A DNA stretch of 64,000 nucleotides, from assembly GCA_948567375.1 (NCBI GenBank), contig OX419756.1, forward strand, positions 48,374,333-48,438,332, written 5' to 3'. The DNA is from Lunularia cruciata. Its lineage: Eukaryota; Streptophyta; Marchantiopsida; Lunulariales; Lunulariaceae. Below the pieces are notes generated by a model, which ran no database searches, was not told where the DNA came from, and was given only the letters and a program-made list of their open reading frames with translations. Position 1 is the stretch's first letter; every line of letters begins with the position of its first letter. Position numbers and translations under genes: made by a program. Shown piece by piece: positions 21,075 to 33,594 of the stretch.

Positions 21075-21646
21075 TGCATTAGGGCTTTCCGACTCGCACC
21101 GGCTACTTTCTCTACAGCGATGAGGTTTTGCCTAGGTTTGGTCCACCCATTTGCATCTTCACTACTCACTTGTGAGTGTGGTTCTACACTAGATGCAGCG
21201 GCGGTCCACATGACACGGTGTCCTTTTGGAGGACAGAGGATAGCTACACATGATGCCATTAGAGACATAGTGTTTGCTATGGCACGAGAGAGTGGATACT
21301 TAGCTTGGAGGGAGTGTTCGTATGCGTTGCAGACGACACGTGTCAGGGCAGACTTATACTTGGTCCGAGATGATCAGGTGACAGTAGCGGATGTCGTGGT
21401 CATGGACCCTACGCGGGATACAGTTCGGAGGGAGTGATTACCCATCCCCCTGGATGGGCGGCGAGTGCAGAAGCAGGTCGCAAGGTCTCCAAGTATACGG
21501 GCATGCAGCAAGGTCACCTCTTTGTTCCTCTAGCCTTGGAGTTATATGGAGCGATGGACACGGCATTTGACACATTTGTCAGGGAGTGCGCGAGAGCTTA
21601 TCATGATAGGCGTCAGGGGTACCACTCTCACTCTCATACTTTGTAG
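21075..21646 (+). pseudogene. RLE element copy 1: CCHC knuckle and restriction-like endonuclease
   Basis: A knuckle CECGSTLDAAAVHMTRC (CXC-X8-H-X3-C) is followed by an endonuclease core: RADLYLVRDD, then VADVVVMDPT. This fits the PD-(D/E)XK layout with the Asp in ADL and the Asp of the DVVV strand. After a one-base frameshift near 21437, KVSKYTGM supplies the Lys/Tyr of the RLE tail (K..KY) and HLFVPLALELYGAMD follows. RLEs nick the target to prime reverse transcription. Assignment rests on these short motifs and on the domain order. Confidence 0.7.
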
Positions 21647-21941
21647 CTTACTTTAGACAGCGTGTGTACATTGCTCTACAGAGGGCAGTGGTTAGAGGGC
21701 AGTGGCTGGTGTAATCCATAGGAGAGCAATCACATTAGGTAATGTTTCTTCGGATGCTCCAGTGATGTGTAGACCGTACGACTTGCATAGCTCGGATATC
21801 TTAGGTGCGGTAGGGCAGATTTCTCATACAGACTCTATTGGGGCTTAGCCCCATGTTACCTTTTTTGTCTCTCCCTTGTACGGCTTGATGGGGTCTTCCC
21901 ATCCTTCATTTTTCCTAAGCGGTCGCCTTTTTCCATTTTAG

Positions 21942-22864
21942 CTAAAACATCAATCTGCGTAAGCTTTTCTTGTTGTGAAGAATAATAAAATGAACGGTAA
22001 GGAAGACAAAATTCTGACTACTGCATTGAACTTATGATTTGTGTTGTCTCCTCAATTGTAAGGTTATGGTGGTTCCATCGTGTAGTGGGCACTCGAGTAT
22101 TATATCCCATTATCCTTCACAGTTTGAAACATAACTCGAAATTGACTAATAGATACTTGAACCGATCTTCTTCAAATTTTCCCCAACCTTACCAACTCCT
22201 TCCTATCTACCTGACGTTAATTTCGGTGAATGAGGGATTCCCTTTATCGCCTTAGGACCGGAGATTACTCGATCAAATTCATAGCCAGAGAGAGAAAATG
22301 GTGTAGAGTTGACAAAGAGTGGTCCCCAGAGAAAAGAGAACAGAAGGGCTCCGTATTCGATTTATCATAGAAGTGGATAAGGCTGTGGGTGATGCTGCTG
22401 CTGCTGCTAATGGGGGGGAAGATAATACTCATGGTTCCGGGAGTGTTGTCAACTCCTCGAAATCTATCTCTCCCCAGGGCGCTCTTTTTCTTTGATAAAG
22501 GGAAACCCACCTGACAATTCGCTCTCAGTAGCTGTTGCTGATGCTGCTTCTACTGATGATCTTGGAAACTCGGGCAACAGATGCAATTTCAGTGGAGGAA
22601 GAGACAGATACACTGGGTTTTGTGGGGTTTTGCTGACAGGTCATGGGAAAGCAGCAACAGAATAGTGTGTTAAAGTCCGGAGCTTGTGGTTCCGGTGAGC
22701 AGCATTGGAGATAATATTAGAGCACCGGAGGAGGAGGATGATGATGATTTTGTAGCTTCAGGAATTGTGACAGTCTTGATAGTGAATAAATTGTAGCGGT
22801 CGATACAGAGGATTTCACAGGAAATTGAGATTTTTCTTCAGCAGCAGCGGAACGGTCGGACAAA
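21942..22864. other. Upstream region of the plastid-protein gene
   Basis: No separate gene supported. It contains a short CTG run at about 22393-22407 and purine-rich sequence, and probably holds the promoter and 5' UTR of the gene starting at 22865. No clear TATA box stands out. Confidence 0.4.
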
Positions 22865-25090
22865 ATGCACTGCTGTGTCTTTCCAGATCTCCCGACTGCT
22901 GCTCATAGTGTTTCCAACAGTGGGCTGACATCTGCTGGTGGTGGTGAACATTCATCATTTTCATTTAGTAGTCAAATTGGGAGAGCAATCCTCGGGACGA
23001 CGAGAACTTCTTCGCGAGCGCTTTCTTCTCGCCAGTTTTGTGGGTGTGCTACTCATGGAATAGGTTTGAGGCTGAAATCATTGACAGTGAGGGCTGAGAG
23101 TAATCTTTCTGGGAAGGGAAATGATGATGGAGACAAGGATGTGCAGGAAATGCTTGTGGAGATTGTGAGGCTTGAGACTGGAAAAGTGCGGGTGAATGAG
23201 TTCGTCGAGGAGCGGTCAAAGCATTTGACGGACATTGCTGAGGAAGCGAATGCGGAATATGACAGAATTGCTGAGGAAGCAAGGCGGACCATGGACGAAG
23301 CTGGGTCTAAGGTATGTAGCGATTCGCCTCACTTGTTTCTGGGCCCGTCCTGATTTGGATACAGTTCTGTGGAATAAGGAATTCAAAATCACTTGTAGTA
23401 TGACCTATTCTCCAGCATTCGATGAGGGACAGCAAACCTCTAGAATTTTTTTCTGTCCTATTCTCGCAAATTTAAATTTCAGCTCCAGAAACGAATTCTT
23501 TGTGATATTCTGGGACAGGAGCTTAGACTTCGGAGAGTTTTCTGCACATGATCCCCGGATATAGAGATTCTTTTTTGGGGCAAATGGAACTAACTCAAGG
23601 ACACATTCATTCAACCTCATAGCTCGGACGGTTTTAGTATTCGAGAACTAATCCCGGGAAGGGTGGAGGAGCAATATAGAATGCAGTACAAGACTCGAAG
23701 AGCAACTGACTGCTACGCGCCGTAATGCAAGATTGGACAGCAGAATGGGTAGTTTTACTTTGAGTGGCCCCCCTTCTGGCATAGGTGCTGGCGTCCATAC
23801 GGGATGCGAATCGGGTGCCCACTCAAAGTGTAGTGGCCTATGCTTCTATGTAGCAAGGCAAAAGACCAATGGGTTCGAGTGAGTACAACTTCAAATGTTA
23901 GTGTCAGATGAATGCAGAGTGGCTCCTTACAGTGACACCAGTCGCAGAAACGCTGAATTCATCTGGAGCTTCCTCTCCCTTTCTTCACCTTTCTTCACCT
24001 TCACTTTGCTACATCACTAAAAGACCAGCCCATGAAGTTAAACTGGTCAAAATAAGTCTCAACTTGTGTTCTCTCATCTCTTGTCTGAAGGTCAATTAAG
24101 AGTTGCATTTCCATGTGATTCCTCCTGTGATACCGTCAAGGAACACTGCTATATGGCCATGTAGACAAGGTTGTACCCTGTGCTTGCACGTAGCAAGGCA
24201 AAAGATGAATGAATGGGTTCAAGTACAATTTTAGATGTTACTGTCAATGTGCACAAAAGCTTCAAGAAAACCACCTAGACGTTGTGACCCACCCTTACTC
24301 GTTTTTACACTCGTCGATTACACCCCCTGGAAGCGCTTTGTGGGCTTGCTTTAGGCTTCTACACACTTATCTGGATCTAGATACTTCATAGTTTATGGCA
24401 TCTCAAGTTCTGATGTCAGTTTACAAATGATTTTGAGGGCGTTGGCGTGAAACTTGGAAGTTCCTCAGTATCTGAACTTCCCAGAACACGCTGACAGTTA
24501 TTGATGAGCTCATTCACGTCTAGGTTTTACCAACTCGAAGTCACATTCAATCAAATTATCAAGCTGCGGTATAAAGGATAAAGTTATGGATGTGATTAAT
24601 TTGATTCAGGATAAAGTGATGACAGGATTAGTATTCCTGCACATGATGTCAGGTACTCGAGGAAATGGAGATCAAGGCCTCTGCGTTTGAAGAAGAGCTA
24701 GCGGCAGCGCGTGCAGAAATAGAAGCCGATGAAGCTGATCTTGCAGCTTTTGAAAAAAATGTGGAGCAAGCCCGTAGCGAAGGACTCTTCTTCAAAGAGT
24801 TGTACAAGACCGTGAAGGCGAAAACACCTGAAGAACAGAAGCAAATCAAGGAAAAAGCGGAAGTGGTTACCAAGGCCGTCATTTCGAAGTCAGCCGGTTC
24901 CAAATCAAGGCGTACGCTGTATGGAGTGCTCATTTTCCTTCTTACCTTGTCGTTACTTGAAGCTGGTTCTTCAGCCAACGTCCAATGGCCAAAACTTGCC
25001 GTATACATTCTAATTCTACTTGCTCTCATTGTTCAATTGACCTATGAAAACATGGTCTCAGATAAAGAAAACAAAGATAAGGAAGAATAG
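22865..25090 (+). CDS. Plastid-targeted coiled-coil protein with two C-terminal membrane helices
   Basis: Two exons, 22865-23311 and 24653-25090, joined in phase 0 across a 1341-bp GT...AG intron (donor GTATGT, acceptor TCAG), give 294 residues. Residues 1-77 are Ser/Thr/Gly-rich and end in VRA, a typical chloroplast transit-peptide cleavage motif. Residues about 90-230 are highly charged and helical, rich in Ala/Glu heptads (coiled coil). Two hydrophobic helices follow at about 237-253 and 262-279, then a Lys/Glu tail. The splice keeps the heptad pattern unbroken, which supports the model. The layout suggests a thylakoid or envelope membrane protein with a stromal coiled coil. I do not recognise a named family. 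The intron holds a diverged direct repeat (about 23838-23910 and 24178-24250). Confidence 0.8.
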
Positions 25091-27386
25091 CCGTAAATGA
25101 TCAAGTTAATTTCAGTCTTATCCATGCATTCTTGACTGCAGAAATGAGCGGATCGTCGAGCTGCTACCAATAGTCTATGCCTTGAACACAGTGGGGCGCA
25201 TAGGAGAGAAAAGCAGAGCTTCGTGTAAATATGTATTCGTCAGTTGAACCTAGGACGTTGAAAAAATGTTATTTACTAGCATTTGTTGGAGGCCTTCAAA
25301 ATTTTCACACGTTGTGTGTCTGCTTTTGACGTATTTTTGTCCAATCCCCATTGGCTTTTGGGACACTGCATCCGAGTTTTCAGACATTGCACGACAAAGC
25401 CTAATTCGTGAAGTTCGTTAGTTGGTTCGTTCGTTAGTTCGTGAAGTTCGTTATTTATCCGCAAGTGGTCAACCCCGGCGTTGGTGACCACCCCGGCCAC
25501 CCTTTTGATCGTTTGTAAACAACTGGGTAGTTGTGGAGATATTCGACAGTTGGAGAAGTAGTAGGTCCGATCAACTAATCCGACAGGTTGTATACCTTGT
25601 GGTAGTGGAGCTTTTCTTTCCACGCAGTTACATGGATTACCTAGAGCACGCCAATGAACTTGTTAGGTGTCAATAAGTTAATATGAGTAGCTAATAAATC
25701 CAACTCATGGTGCACCACGATCGAGCAAGCTTCATCGTTTACCAGAATATCGTCAGCACAGAGCGCACAGTTTTGCTGTCCCTCTATAATGGCAAGCGAG
25801 GTGAAGTGAATAAATCTAAATGTGAACCTTACTAGCAGATGAATTGACATTTGCTCATAAAAGGGAGGTCAGCTAGCAAGCGCGTGAACATGCTATTTGT
25901 AGCGTTGACACGACACATGAACCGTCTGGAGCAACTGATATGGTTTCACAAAGAAGCTTTTATGCAATTTGTAGCGTTGACACGACACATGAACCGTTTG
26001 GAGCCACTGATATGGTTTCACAAAGAAGCTTTTTTAGACCGCACACGACAAATGGCCGTGTACACCAACCTGGATCAGAGTGGCAACTTACGGTACTGTA
26101 GACATCAGAAACAAACAGGTGTCAGGCTAGAAGCCTCGTACAGAAGTCTCAAAATAGAGCTTTTATCTCACAGAGCACATTCTCACGAGCGGGTATCCGA
26201 CATTCACGTAATGATAGAACGCATGTAACGCACGCCATCAGTTTCAGTTATACAACACAAGCCCACCGCAAGAAAGACGCTGGAAACTCCTAACAAATAT
26301 ATGACATTTCTGTCCACACGCAAAAGTTCACATGCTGTGTGTCCTACGAACCAGCCTTCACAGCAATTTGGCGCACAAAATTGGAAGAAAAGGATGGGTT
26401 ATGTTGATGTACTATGTTGATGTTGATCGCCAAAAGTTCTCCAAATGTAACTTTGGACTTTTAACGCGAGTTTAAATCAAACCTTCTCCGAGTATGAATG
26501 ACCGACTCGCTTAGACTGGTTCAAAGCCAACTCTGTTCAATATTACCTTTCCGCGCAAGTCTAGTAGCTATTCAGCCTCCACATCCTGGACCTGACCTTC
26601 TCGTTCATAAACAAGCCGCAGCAATTCCGGCTTCTACATAAGCCAAACAAAATATCAGCAGTAACCGAGATTCCCCGAGTGTAAGCTACTTAGAGCTTCA
26701 AATGAATTTTGAATAAGCAGATGTTTGTCGCCAAAATGTTTGATGGTACAAGGATGAAGCTCGAAAAGCTTCATATAACTCAAATAATGAACAACTGCAT
26801 CTAGTGTTCTGTCAAGGGGTCCTAATTATAACAAACGGTACAGAAAAGGCCTTTCTCTATGTGTCTGATCCAAGTCCGGTGTCGACAAACCCTCAGCTGC
26901 TCAGACTCTTCCTTTCTATAGCAAACTATGTACACTACTATCAGTGAACCAAGTTCACTCGACTAGCTGAAATAGGGAAAGATATCTGCTGTGTGGTCTA
27001 CAATGTAATGGTTGGTGAGACAAATGTAGTTTACAATATGCGCTACCCCTGGCTGTAGAGCCGGTGCAGGGTATTAATATCTTTCAGCCCGTCTGTATGC
27101 ATGAATCGTTATGCATTGGTTTTCCCAATTTGTCTGTGACAAGTCTCTCAGAAGGCACTGCTGCTATGATGCGTCGTGGTCTTTGTGGCAACACACCGTT
27201 AAAACCTCGCGTTAAATGAAGGAAAGCCCTGTCCGAGAGCGAATATGAACAAACCCATGAAAGGCTATGGTGTGCCAACACTATGTTAACATATTACTCT
27301 GTGTCCACTGGCGACTGTTAAGTTACAGTATCACTACCTTGCACAGCTTCTTCGACTGGCCATCCACTCCGAGCATCTTCCTCCTC
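25091..27386. other. Intergenic region between two convergent host genes
   Basis: No gene supported. It must contain the 3' UTRs of both neighbours. A 72-bp unit is tandemly duplicated at about 25896-26039. A run of GTTAGTTCGTTCG-type repeats lies at about 25405-25455. Confidence 0.5.
25896..26039 (+). repeat. 72-bp tandem duplication
   Basis: The unit beginning TTTGTAGCGTTGACACGACA occurs twice in a row, with few differences. The first copy starts at 25896, the second at 25968. The reading frame stays open through both because 72 is a multiple of 3, but no protein family is recognisable. Confidence 0.8.
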
Positions 27387-30300
27387 TCAACGTGGTTGAT
27401 CCATGTCCTCGGAACCTTTACGTCTACGGTTGCCCATCGACCTAGACCGGCTGTATGACTGATCCTCATCTTCACTCCTGTTTTTTGTTCTCCTTGACAC
27501 ATCTTTTACCGATTTTGAACGACGCGTGTCGATTCTCCGACCGCGTCTTCTGCTGGATCGAGGTTGGACTAGAAGTAAGCGGGACATGACGTAGTCCAAA
27601 ACCTCTTCCCTGTGGGCAAATGTGAAGTCCAAATGGGCATAGTCGAACTCAGAAAAGGATACTTTGCAGCCTGCATTTTTCATTGTTTCGTAGTGTCTCA
27701 AGACCATAGACTTCGGAATCAGCTTGTCCTTCTTCCCCGCTACCACATCAATGGGGATGTCAATTTGTCCATAATTTGCTGCGATATCTAGAGGCTTCTT
27801 GGTGCCATAAGCCTTCAGATTCCCTTCTACACCAAAGTCAAACAGATTGAAATGTTTGCTACGCATAATTTGGGCCAGATGAAGCGCCACCCCGTAAGCT
27901 ATTCCAGGCATATCCTCCATATTATAGTGAGTCATCCCTATAGCCCCGATCCAGTTCGAACTATCCCCTCCAACAGCATAGCTTATAAGTGTCTGTACCA
28001 AGCCTCCCAACGCGGGGTAGTTTTGAAAATCTCTGGACAGTTTGTTGAAAAGCATCCGGAAAAATTTTGTCGGAATATACAATCCCGGAACGATTGGTCT
28101 CAGAAATGGTTCGAGCAAAGGAAGAGCATACTGCAAAACAACGCACGAGGCTGGAGCCTTCTCGTGAAAACCAGCTGGAGAGAGGAGAATAGCTCTTTTC
28201 ATGTAGTGAGGTTTCCCCTCCAAGCGCCTTGTCACTAGGTAAATAATCATGGCAGCTCCACCAAGACTGTGTGACACGCCGCACAAAGAATAGGGCAAAA
28301 CCTCTTTCGACCCAGCTTCAGACGAGGCAACTTCTTCATCGCTCAATAGACTTAACTGCTTCAGCTCGTTCATCTTGATCTCATGGACCTTATCAAGCAT
28401 GGCAGGTATATCTTGTGTCCCATGTTCATTCACAGAGTACCTCCAGTACCTGCAACATCGATCAGGGCCGGTTGTTTAGAATCAACTTGTGCAGCCTGAA
28501 CAAAGTATTGTTCTGCGGGAATTGATAGACGATAGACATACCGTTGAGACGAAATGTTTTTGTTAACATGCTCCCGAGAAACAAGGCCACGAAAGTTCCC
28601 CAGAAATACGTCATAACCTACATAAAACAAGCGTCAAGAGTTAAGACAGATAAAACACATTTGTGATCGGGGATGTAGGGAAGGTGTGATCTGAGGCGAC
28701 CTCTAACAAATTGCCCATACAGAGCATAATGACGTGAAGAGTAGGACTACTTCATCCCTTTATGATAAAAGGGAAAGCGGAACAGAAATCAGCATGGAGT
28801 ACCTTGATCATAAGCTGCGAAAGCTTGAGACCCAACCACTCCATTTGAAACCCATCTGTATAAGGAGGCGGAAAATCTGAGATGAAGACAAACTCAAAAT
28901 CGACGGTAACTCCGCAACTCAACAATGTAAGTAGATGGTCAGACACGTACACACAAGGCATCCTAATCTCCCCAGTAGCAGATAAGTGTCTTCCAAGAAT
29001 TTAAGACGAAACCTTGACTCCAGTCAGATAAAAGCTTACCCCAGTGACGAATCAAGAATACCATGTTGAAGATATAGGACTTTCTTCGACTCGGGTCTAC
29101 ACAGAGGCAGGCCACATGTTAGCTCCGCACACATCAGAACTGCTTAGGACTTTCCGTGTAACCGTAACTCGCATCAGTTTCCAGAAAAGAGAACTAACTA
29201 AATCGGAATCCGAGTCGTTTGTTCACGCGGACAAGATGTATGACTTCGTTACCTACCTTGGTATCCGCTCCATTGCAATTACGTATCCATCACCAGTAGT
29301 CACCTTCAACGATTCGTATGGATAACTGCAAACGCAGAAGTTCATGAGAATAATTCGTGCAGAAAATGCAGGGAAATGGAGAATGGAATTGTTGCTTTAA
29401 GTTACACAATAAATAACGACTTTCTTAGTTACAAGGAGATTCATTTCGACCTACCCCAATGACGTGATAAAATCTCCACAAGTCCGCGCATCGGTGTTCA
29501 AAGTATTTCGACGCTTGCGTACTTCGCGCTTGATGCTTGGACTGGAGTCTCCTAGAGTTGCTCTGTCCATCACAACCGTGTTCTTTTCCCCTGACGTTGG
29601 AGAATCAGGGAAGAACAATTTCCTCAAGATTGCCTTGAACGTTTGAAATGGAGAAAGGAAGCAGTATATACAATTTCGAACAATGTCGAAAACCTTCTCA
29701 ATAAATAGCTCCACGCCAAGCTGCAAATCCTGTCACGAGAAAGCACACGTGAAGTATCACGTAAGGTTCAATTCGCACTGTGAACAGTCAAAGTCATGAA
29801 ACACAGTTGCCGTATAAATCTGGAGCAACAGATTATTCTTGTACTCCAGAGTACAATGCATTGCACTCCAGCTTTTCGAAATGCGTAGAGCTGAGTTTCA
29901 CCTCAATAACACCCCTTCGTCGGCTATCAGTTGTTCTATGAGCTAGGTGATCCTTGACACCATTGAAGTGTTTACTTGCAAGAGTGTACATCGATTTTAG
30001 CCTCTCACTGCTGGCACTCCTCCGTGGTGCATGCTCGATATTTCCCTTCATAGTGTATGTTCCTGAAGAAGTCTGCCTCCTGAGACCGGTCATGCCCAGT
30101 ATCCACCGAAGTGGCCATGTCAACCTACGGATGAGACGTCTTAAAAGTGAGCTCCTGCGCTCATGCCGGCTAAAGCTACTGCTGCGTGACATACGAGAAG
30201 TCATGGAAGATGGGGATGATGGCGCGCTGCCATCGTCTTCCTCCATATCTGTAGCATATTCAGATTCGTCATCTGACTCTGTGGAGTCGAAGTCGAAGTC

Positions 30301-31275
30301 ATGAACGAACTGGTTGAACGAAGACACTCGCCTGCGAGTATATTGGAGTAAGTGAGTAATGATATACTTTGAAATCACGCCGTTTCTATGTGGGTCTGGG
30401 CGAAACAAGTATACACGCGCGACCGGTAACGGCAAATGCGGTTCTCGTGATCAAACTGTAGGAGCTCTAGTAAATTAGAAAGAACTCGTGTCACTTACGC
30501 TTCCATCCATTTCGGGATACCAGGAGCACGAAAGGTCGGATGCAGCTCCCACCCCGTGACAGCCTCCAATGCATGGGTCTTCCCAGGTAATACTGCGAGC
30601 ACGATAGCTGAAAATCCATTGATCAATTTGACGACGTTGTTGAACGACTCCTGGCTGAAAGTTTTCAACGATCTGGATAGCACAACAAGAAGACGTAAGG
30701 CAGCGGGACGTAACTATCAGTTTCTACCACGAAACCTAGCCAATCGCGAAGAATAGCCTTCGAGCACGACCTTCCCTCGACAATGACCTGCAATCTGGCG
30801 CTCTTATTTGGATACACCAACATCCAAACCATCCCTGACTTCCAACAAACAAGCGCGCTTTCGATCAATTGCCATAGATCGGAAGCAGATCCACTTGAAA
30901 CGTCCTTTTTTTTAAAGTCACCAAACACATCCAGAGTTGCCAATTGCAACACGACTTGAAGATAACAAAGCAAAACCCTCGTCCTCGTGGTGGTGATTCT
31001 GGAAAGTCTGTTTATGCGCGCTTAGCGAGGTGCTCCAGTTACAGGCTGAATGAACTTCCTTAACTATGCACGCTTCTACTTGCGGCAAGATCATCTCAGA
31101 CTGTACCAGTGATTCTTCAAAACTGACAGAAAATTCGTCTAGGTGACAATGACAGGTCAACTAACACTTCCCCGGAATGTCTTCTGTCTGACAAACGTAA
31201 AACCATTTGGTATGGGATAAGAAAACCTACTCTTTGGCCACTCCCAGAACGCTGTCCACCAGCCTCTGCATCATT
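27387..31275 (-). CDS. Alpha/beta-hydrolase lipase (At1g18460/At1g73920-like)
   Basis: Nine exons on the minus strand: 31275-31232, 30672-30499, 30331-29902, 29729-29455, 29325-29257, 29096-29040, 28855-28803, 28617-28542, 28449-27387. All junctions are GT...AG with matching phases, and together give 746 residues, close to the roughly 700 of the Arabidopsis homologues. The N-terminal part (MQRLVDSVLGVAKE, then NNVVKLINGFSAIVLAVLPG) matches that plant family. A Ser-rich acidic linker follows, then the hydrolase core with YLQHG and GYDVFLGNFRG. The likely triad is Ser454 in VSHSLGGA, Asp634 in AGKKDKLIP and His665 in DYAHLDF. The elbow has Ser where many lipases have Gly before His-Ser. The C-terminal 55 residues are basic and Arg/Ser-rich. 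It probably acts on acyl-lipid esters; the substrate is not predictable. The start could also be the second Met at 31272. Confidence 0.92.
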
Positions 31276-32633
31276 CTCTTCACAAAGAGATCCACTGTCT
31301 AGGTGAACTAGAAGATCCAACAAGAAAATGACTGCAATATTCGGTGCAGTTAACAGCAGCATTCTGACAATTCAGCGGCCATGTGGTGCAGACTTCCAAG
31401 CGACTTAGGAGCAAAGATGGAAAAGAAGCTTCAAACTGGTACCAAGTCGAACTTTACCGCAATTGCAATATCCACGACACGTGCCGGCACCGAAGAGTGA
31501 TCAACAAGGAATGCAAATGCCTGGCGGTAGCGTGACGAAGAAGTGGATTCTCAGGCAAAGTAGGACGCTAACAGATCCTCGAACCGGAACTGAGTAGAAA
31601 TTTTAGAAGCAAGAGCGAAGAATAGAGTGCAAATTGGACCACAACAATTGATAAAATGCGTGGCGGAAAGACCAGATTCTGGGAAGAGAGCACGGTTACC
31701 TATCAAAGCTTTCTACAGGACTATCAAGAAGATAAAATAAGAAGACACACAGCGTTCTCGACCGGATTCTCTGCCACCGCTCCCAAACAAAAATGGCTTA
31801 GCTTCTCCCGCGGAGAGAAATAGAAATGGATAGACTTTCTATGAACCTCACAACATTCAAAATTCCCCTATTTCTCTCACCTCCGTCCTCCTTACATACA
31901 GTCTCGTCCTTATTCCCCTTCTTCTTCAATATTTTACGCACACTATCTCTTCTTTAATTTCCTCCCCATTCAGCGCATCACATGAAAAGTGTGACAGGAG
32001 CGATCAGTCCTCCTCGTCGACGCTCAATTTGGCCCCGAAGAAGGGAATTTCAAGAAACAGTTTTACTCGACAAAATCCACGTGTGGTCCGGCAATGGGGC
32101 TGGTCTTCACAAATACGTGGCGAATTGGTCACTTTAGTTAGTCTAAGTCCTCATCTAGTCCACGGCTGAGAGAAGTCACTGCCTCAAAAGCTCATCTTAG
32201 CCGTGCGTTTGGAGGTCACGTGGACACGTGGATAGCTTATCAGGTTGCTTAGTCCCTTCCCGCGTACTAAGAAGGAAGACCCAACCGGCGTATTACCACG
32301 CTGTGGGTGGCTCGAACTGGCCTGGCAAGTTCTGGTAACGTAGGCTGAAAAATCACACGGTATAGAGCTTTTACCTGACCAGTCCGACAGGTGAGAATAC
32401 GCTGTTTAAGGTTTATCCACATCAAATGGTGGAGAATTGACAGTGACTCACATGACCGAAAATTGCGGCATATGGGTCTGTTGCTGAAAGACGTCTGGCC
32501 AGTCTAGCGAGCTCCACTTGCCCATTTGATAACTGGTGCTTGAGTTACCTTCGCTTTGACAAGACTCGAGGTACACCGACCTCCAACCATGTCAAATACT
32601 CTACTTCTATACCAACCAACATGATGTTAGGTT

Positions 32634-32748
32634 ACTTGTCAAAACAGCAAAACGCAACCGCGAGTGACCACAAGAAGGAAGACTTCTTGTGGTCATCAAG
32701 CCGTACAAGGGAAAGACAAGGGGGTAAAAATGTCAAAACTTGTCAAAA
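32634..32748 (-). mobile_element. Truncated RLE-element copy with 11-bp target duplication
   Basis: ACTTGTCAAAA occurs at 32634-32644 and 32738-32748. The 93 bases between them match, in minus orientation, the last part of the RLE element (TTGTCTTTCCCTTGTACGG and onward to a diverged GCGGTTGCGTTTT end). A local palindrome around 32667-32695 disturbs the match. Confidence 0.65.
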
Positions 32749-33378
32749 TGGGAGCAGAAATACTCTAGATTTTGACTGAATTTCTTACGAACTTTCTGCA
32801 ATTTTCACTTTCAAATGAAGTTTGCGGAACAAGATGACGTGGACGTGTGAAGCGGCGATACTAGAAAGTACTGATATTCTCTGGTACTTTCGTAATTCAT
32901 CAGTTGAATACAACTATGAGATCAGAGTACAGTCGTTCAAACCAGACAGAGAATAGTATCAAGTTCTTTGAGTTCCCCGCTATGCATGTAATGGTACCTT
33001 CCCAGATGAAGCCTCGTTAGAATCAAAAGCTATTTGAAACGATGAATATTCAGCTACTCACTCATTTGAGATGTTGTTCAACGTGACTTTAAAGTGGATC
33101 ATTCATAAACATCACGCCAATCCTGAACTGATCGAATAGTTCTGGGATTATGAATCTTTCTGCAACCATGTCTCTTCTAAAGAGGCAGGGGTGCAATCTC
33201 CCGATTGGAACCTAGAAACTGAAAGAAACTGATCTCCAGGCCGGTCCAGCGAATAAGTACAGCACTCTTAAAAGAGGAGCAGACAAAGACTGTCAAACAA
33301 GTCTAGTTGAATAGCGTACTCTATGAAAGTGGAGTAGGCACAACAACCGTGATTCGTGATTGTGCAATCATGTGGGGA

Positions 33379-33435
33379 GAGTTTCTCTTGGAAAAGGGGC
33401 GACCGCTTAGGAAGAATGAAGGAGTTTCTCTTTGG
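33379..33435 (-). mobile_element. 30-bp truncated RLE-element copy with target duplication
   Basis: GAGTTTCTCTTGG (33379-33391) and GAGTTTCTCTTTGG (33422-33435) flank 30 bases that match the RLE-element 3' end on the minus strand, ending in CCTAAGCGGTCGCC then a short C/T run. Confidence 0.75.
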
Positions 33436-33594
33436 TAGTTTGTTTTCTTGTGTACTTCGTCTCATCTTACTTGGGAACTAGAGTATGGGGTGAACAAAAA
33501 GCGCTTTGAGAACACCCCTAAGATGTTTAAGTGCCATCTAAGCAACTGGGGCAGTGAATAATGACTTGAAATTCGTCTACTGAAATAGAACACA

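Larger units (their letters stand above)
18197..21933 (+). mobile_element. RLE-type non-LTR retrotransposon, copy 1
   Basis: The 3.7-kb unit encodes, in order, a C2H2 zinc finger, a reverse transcriptase, a CX1C...H...C knuckle and a restriction-like endonuclease. This is the plan of the R2/NeSL/CRE-type non-LTR elements. There is no poly(A) tail; the 3' end is GCGGTCGCC plus a short T-run and C, as confirmed by four truncated copies in this window. CATTTTAG at 18189-18196 and 21934-21941 is a candidate 8-bp target duplication. Frameshifts and stops show the copy is dead. Two more long copies lie at 34.4-37.8 and 55.97-61.87 kb. Confidence 0.8.

Noticed and set aside
22265-22510. Open frames with a CTG run upstream of the plastid gene as an extra exon
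   Set aside because: Frames are short, no splice joining them to the 22865 ATG keeps a sensible transit peptide, and the region fits a 5' UTR.
25641-25850. Minus-strand frame with CADDILVND, suggesting an RT catalytic motif
   Set aside because: No other RT blocks occur nearby; a four-residue resemblance is not enough.
30665-30973. Open frame directly upstream of lipase exon 2
   Set aside because: It is intronic; the true first exon at 31232-31275 matches the family N-terminus and splices in phase.
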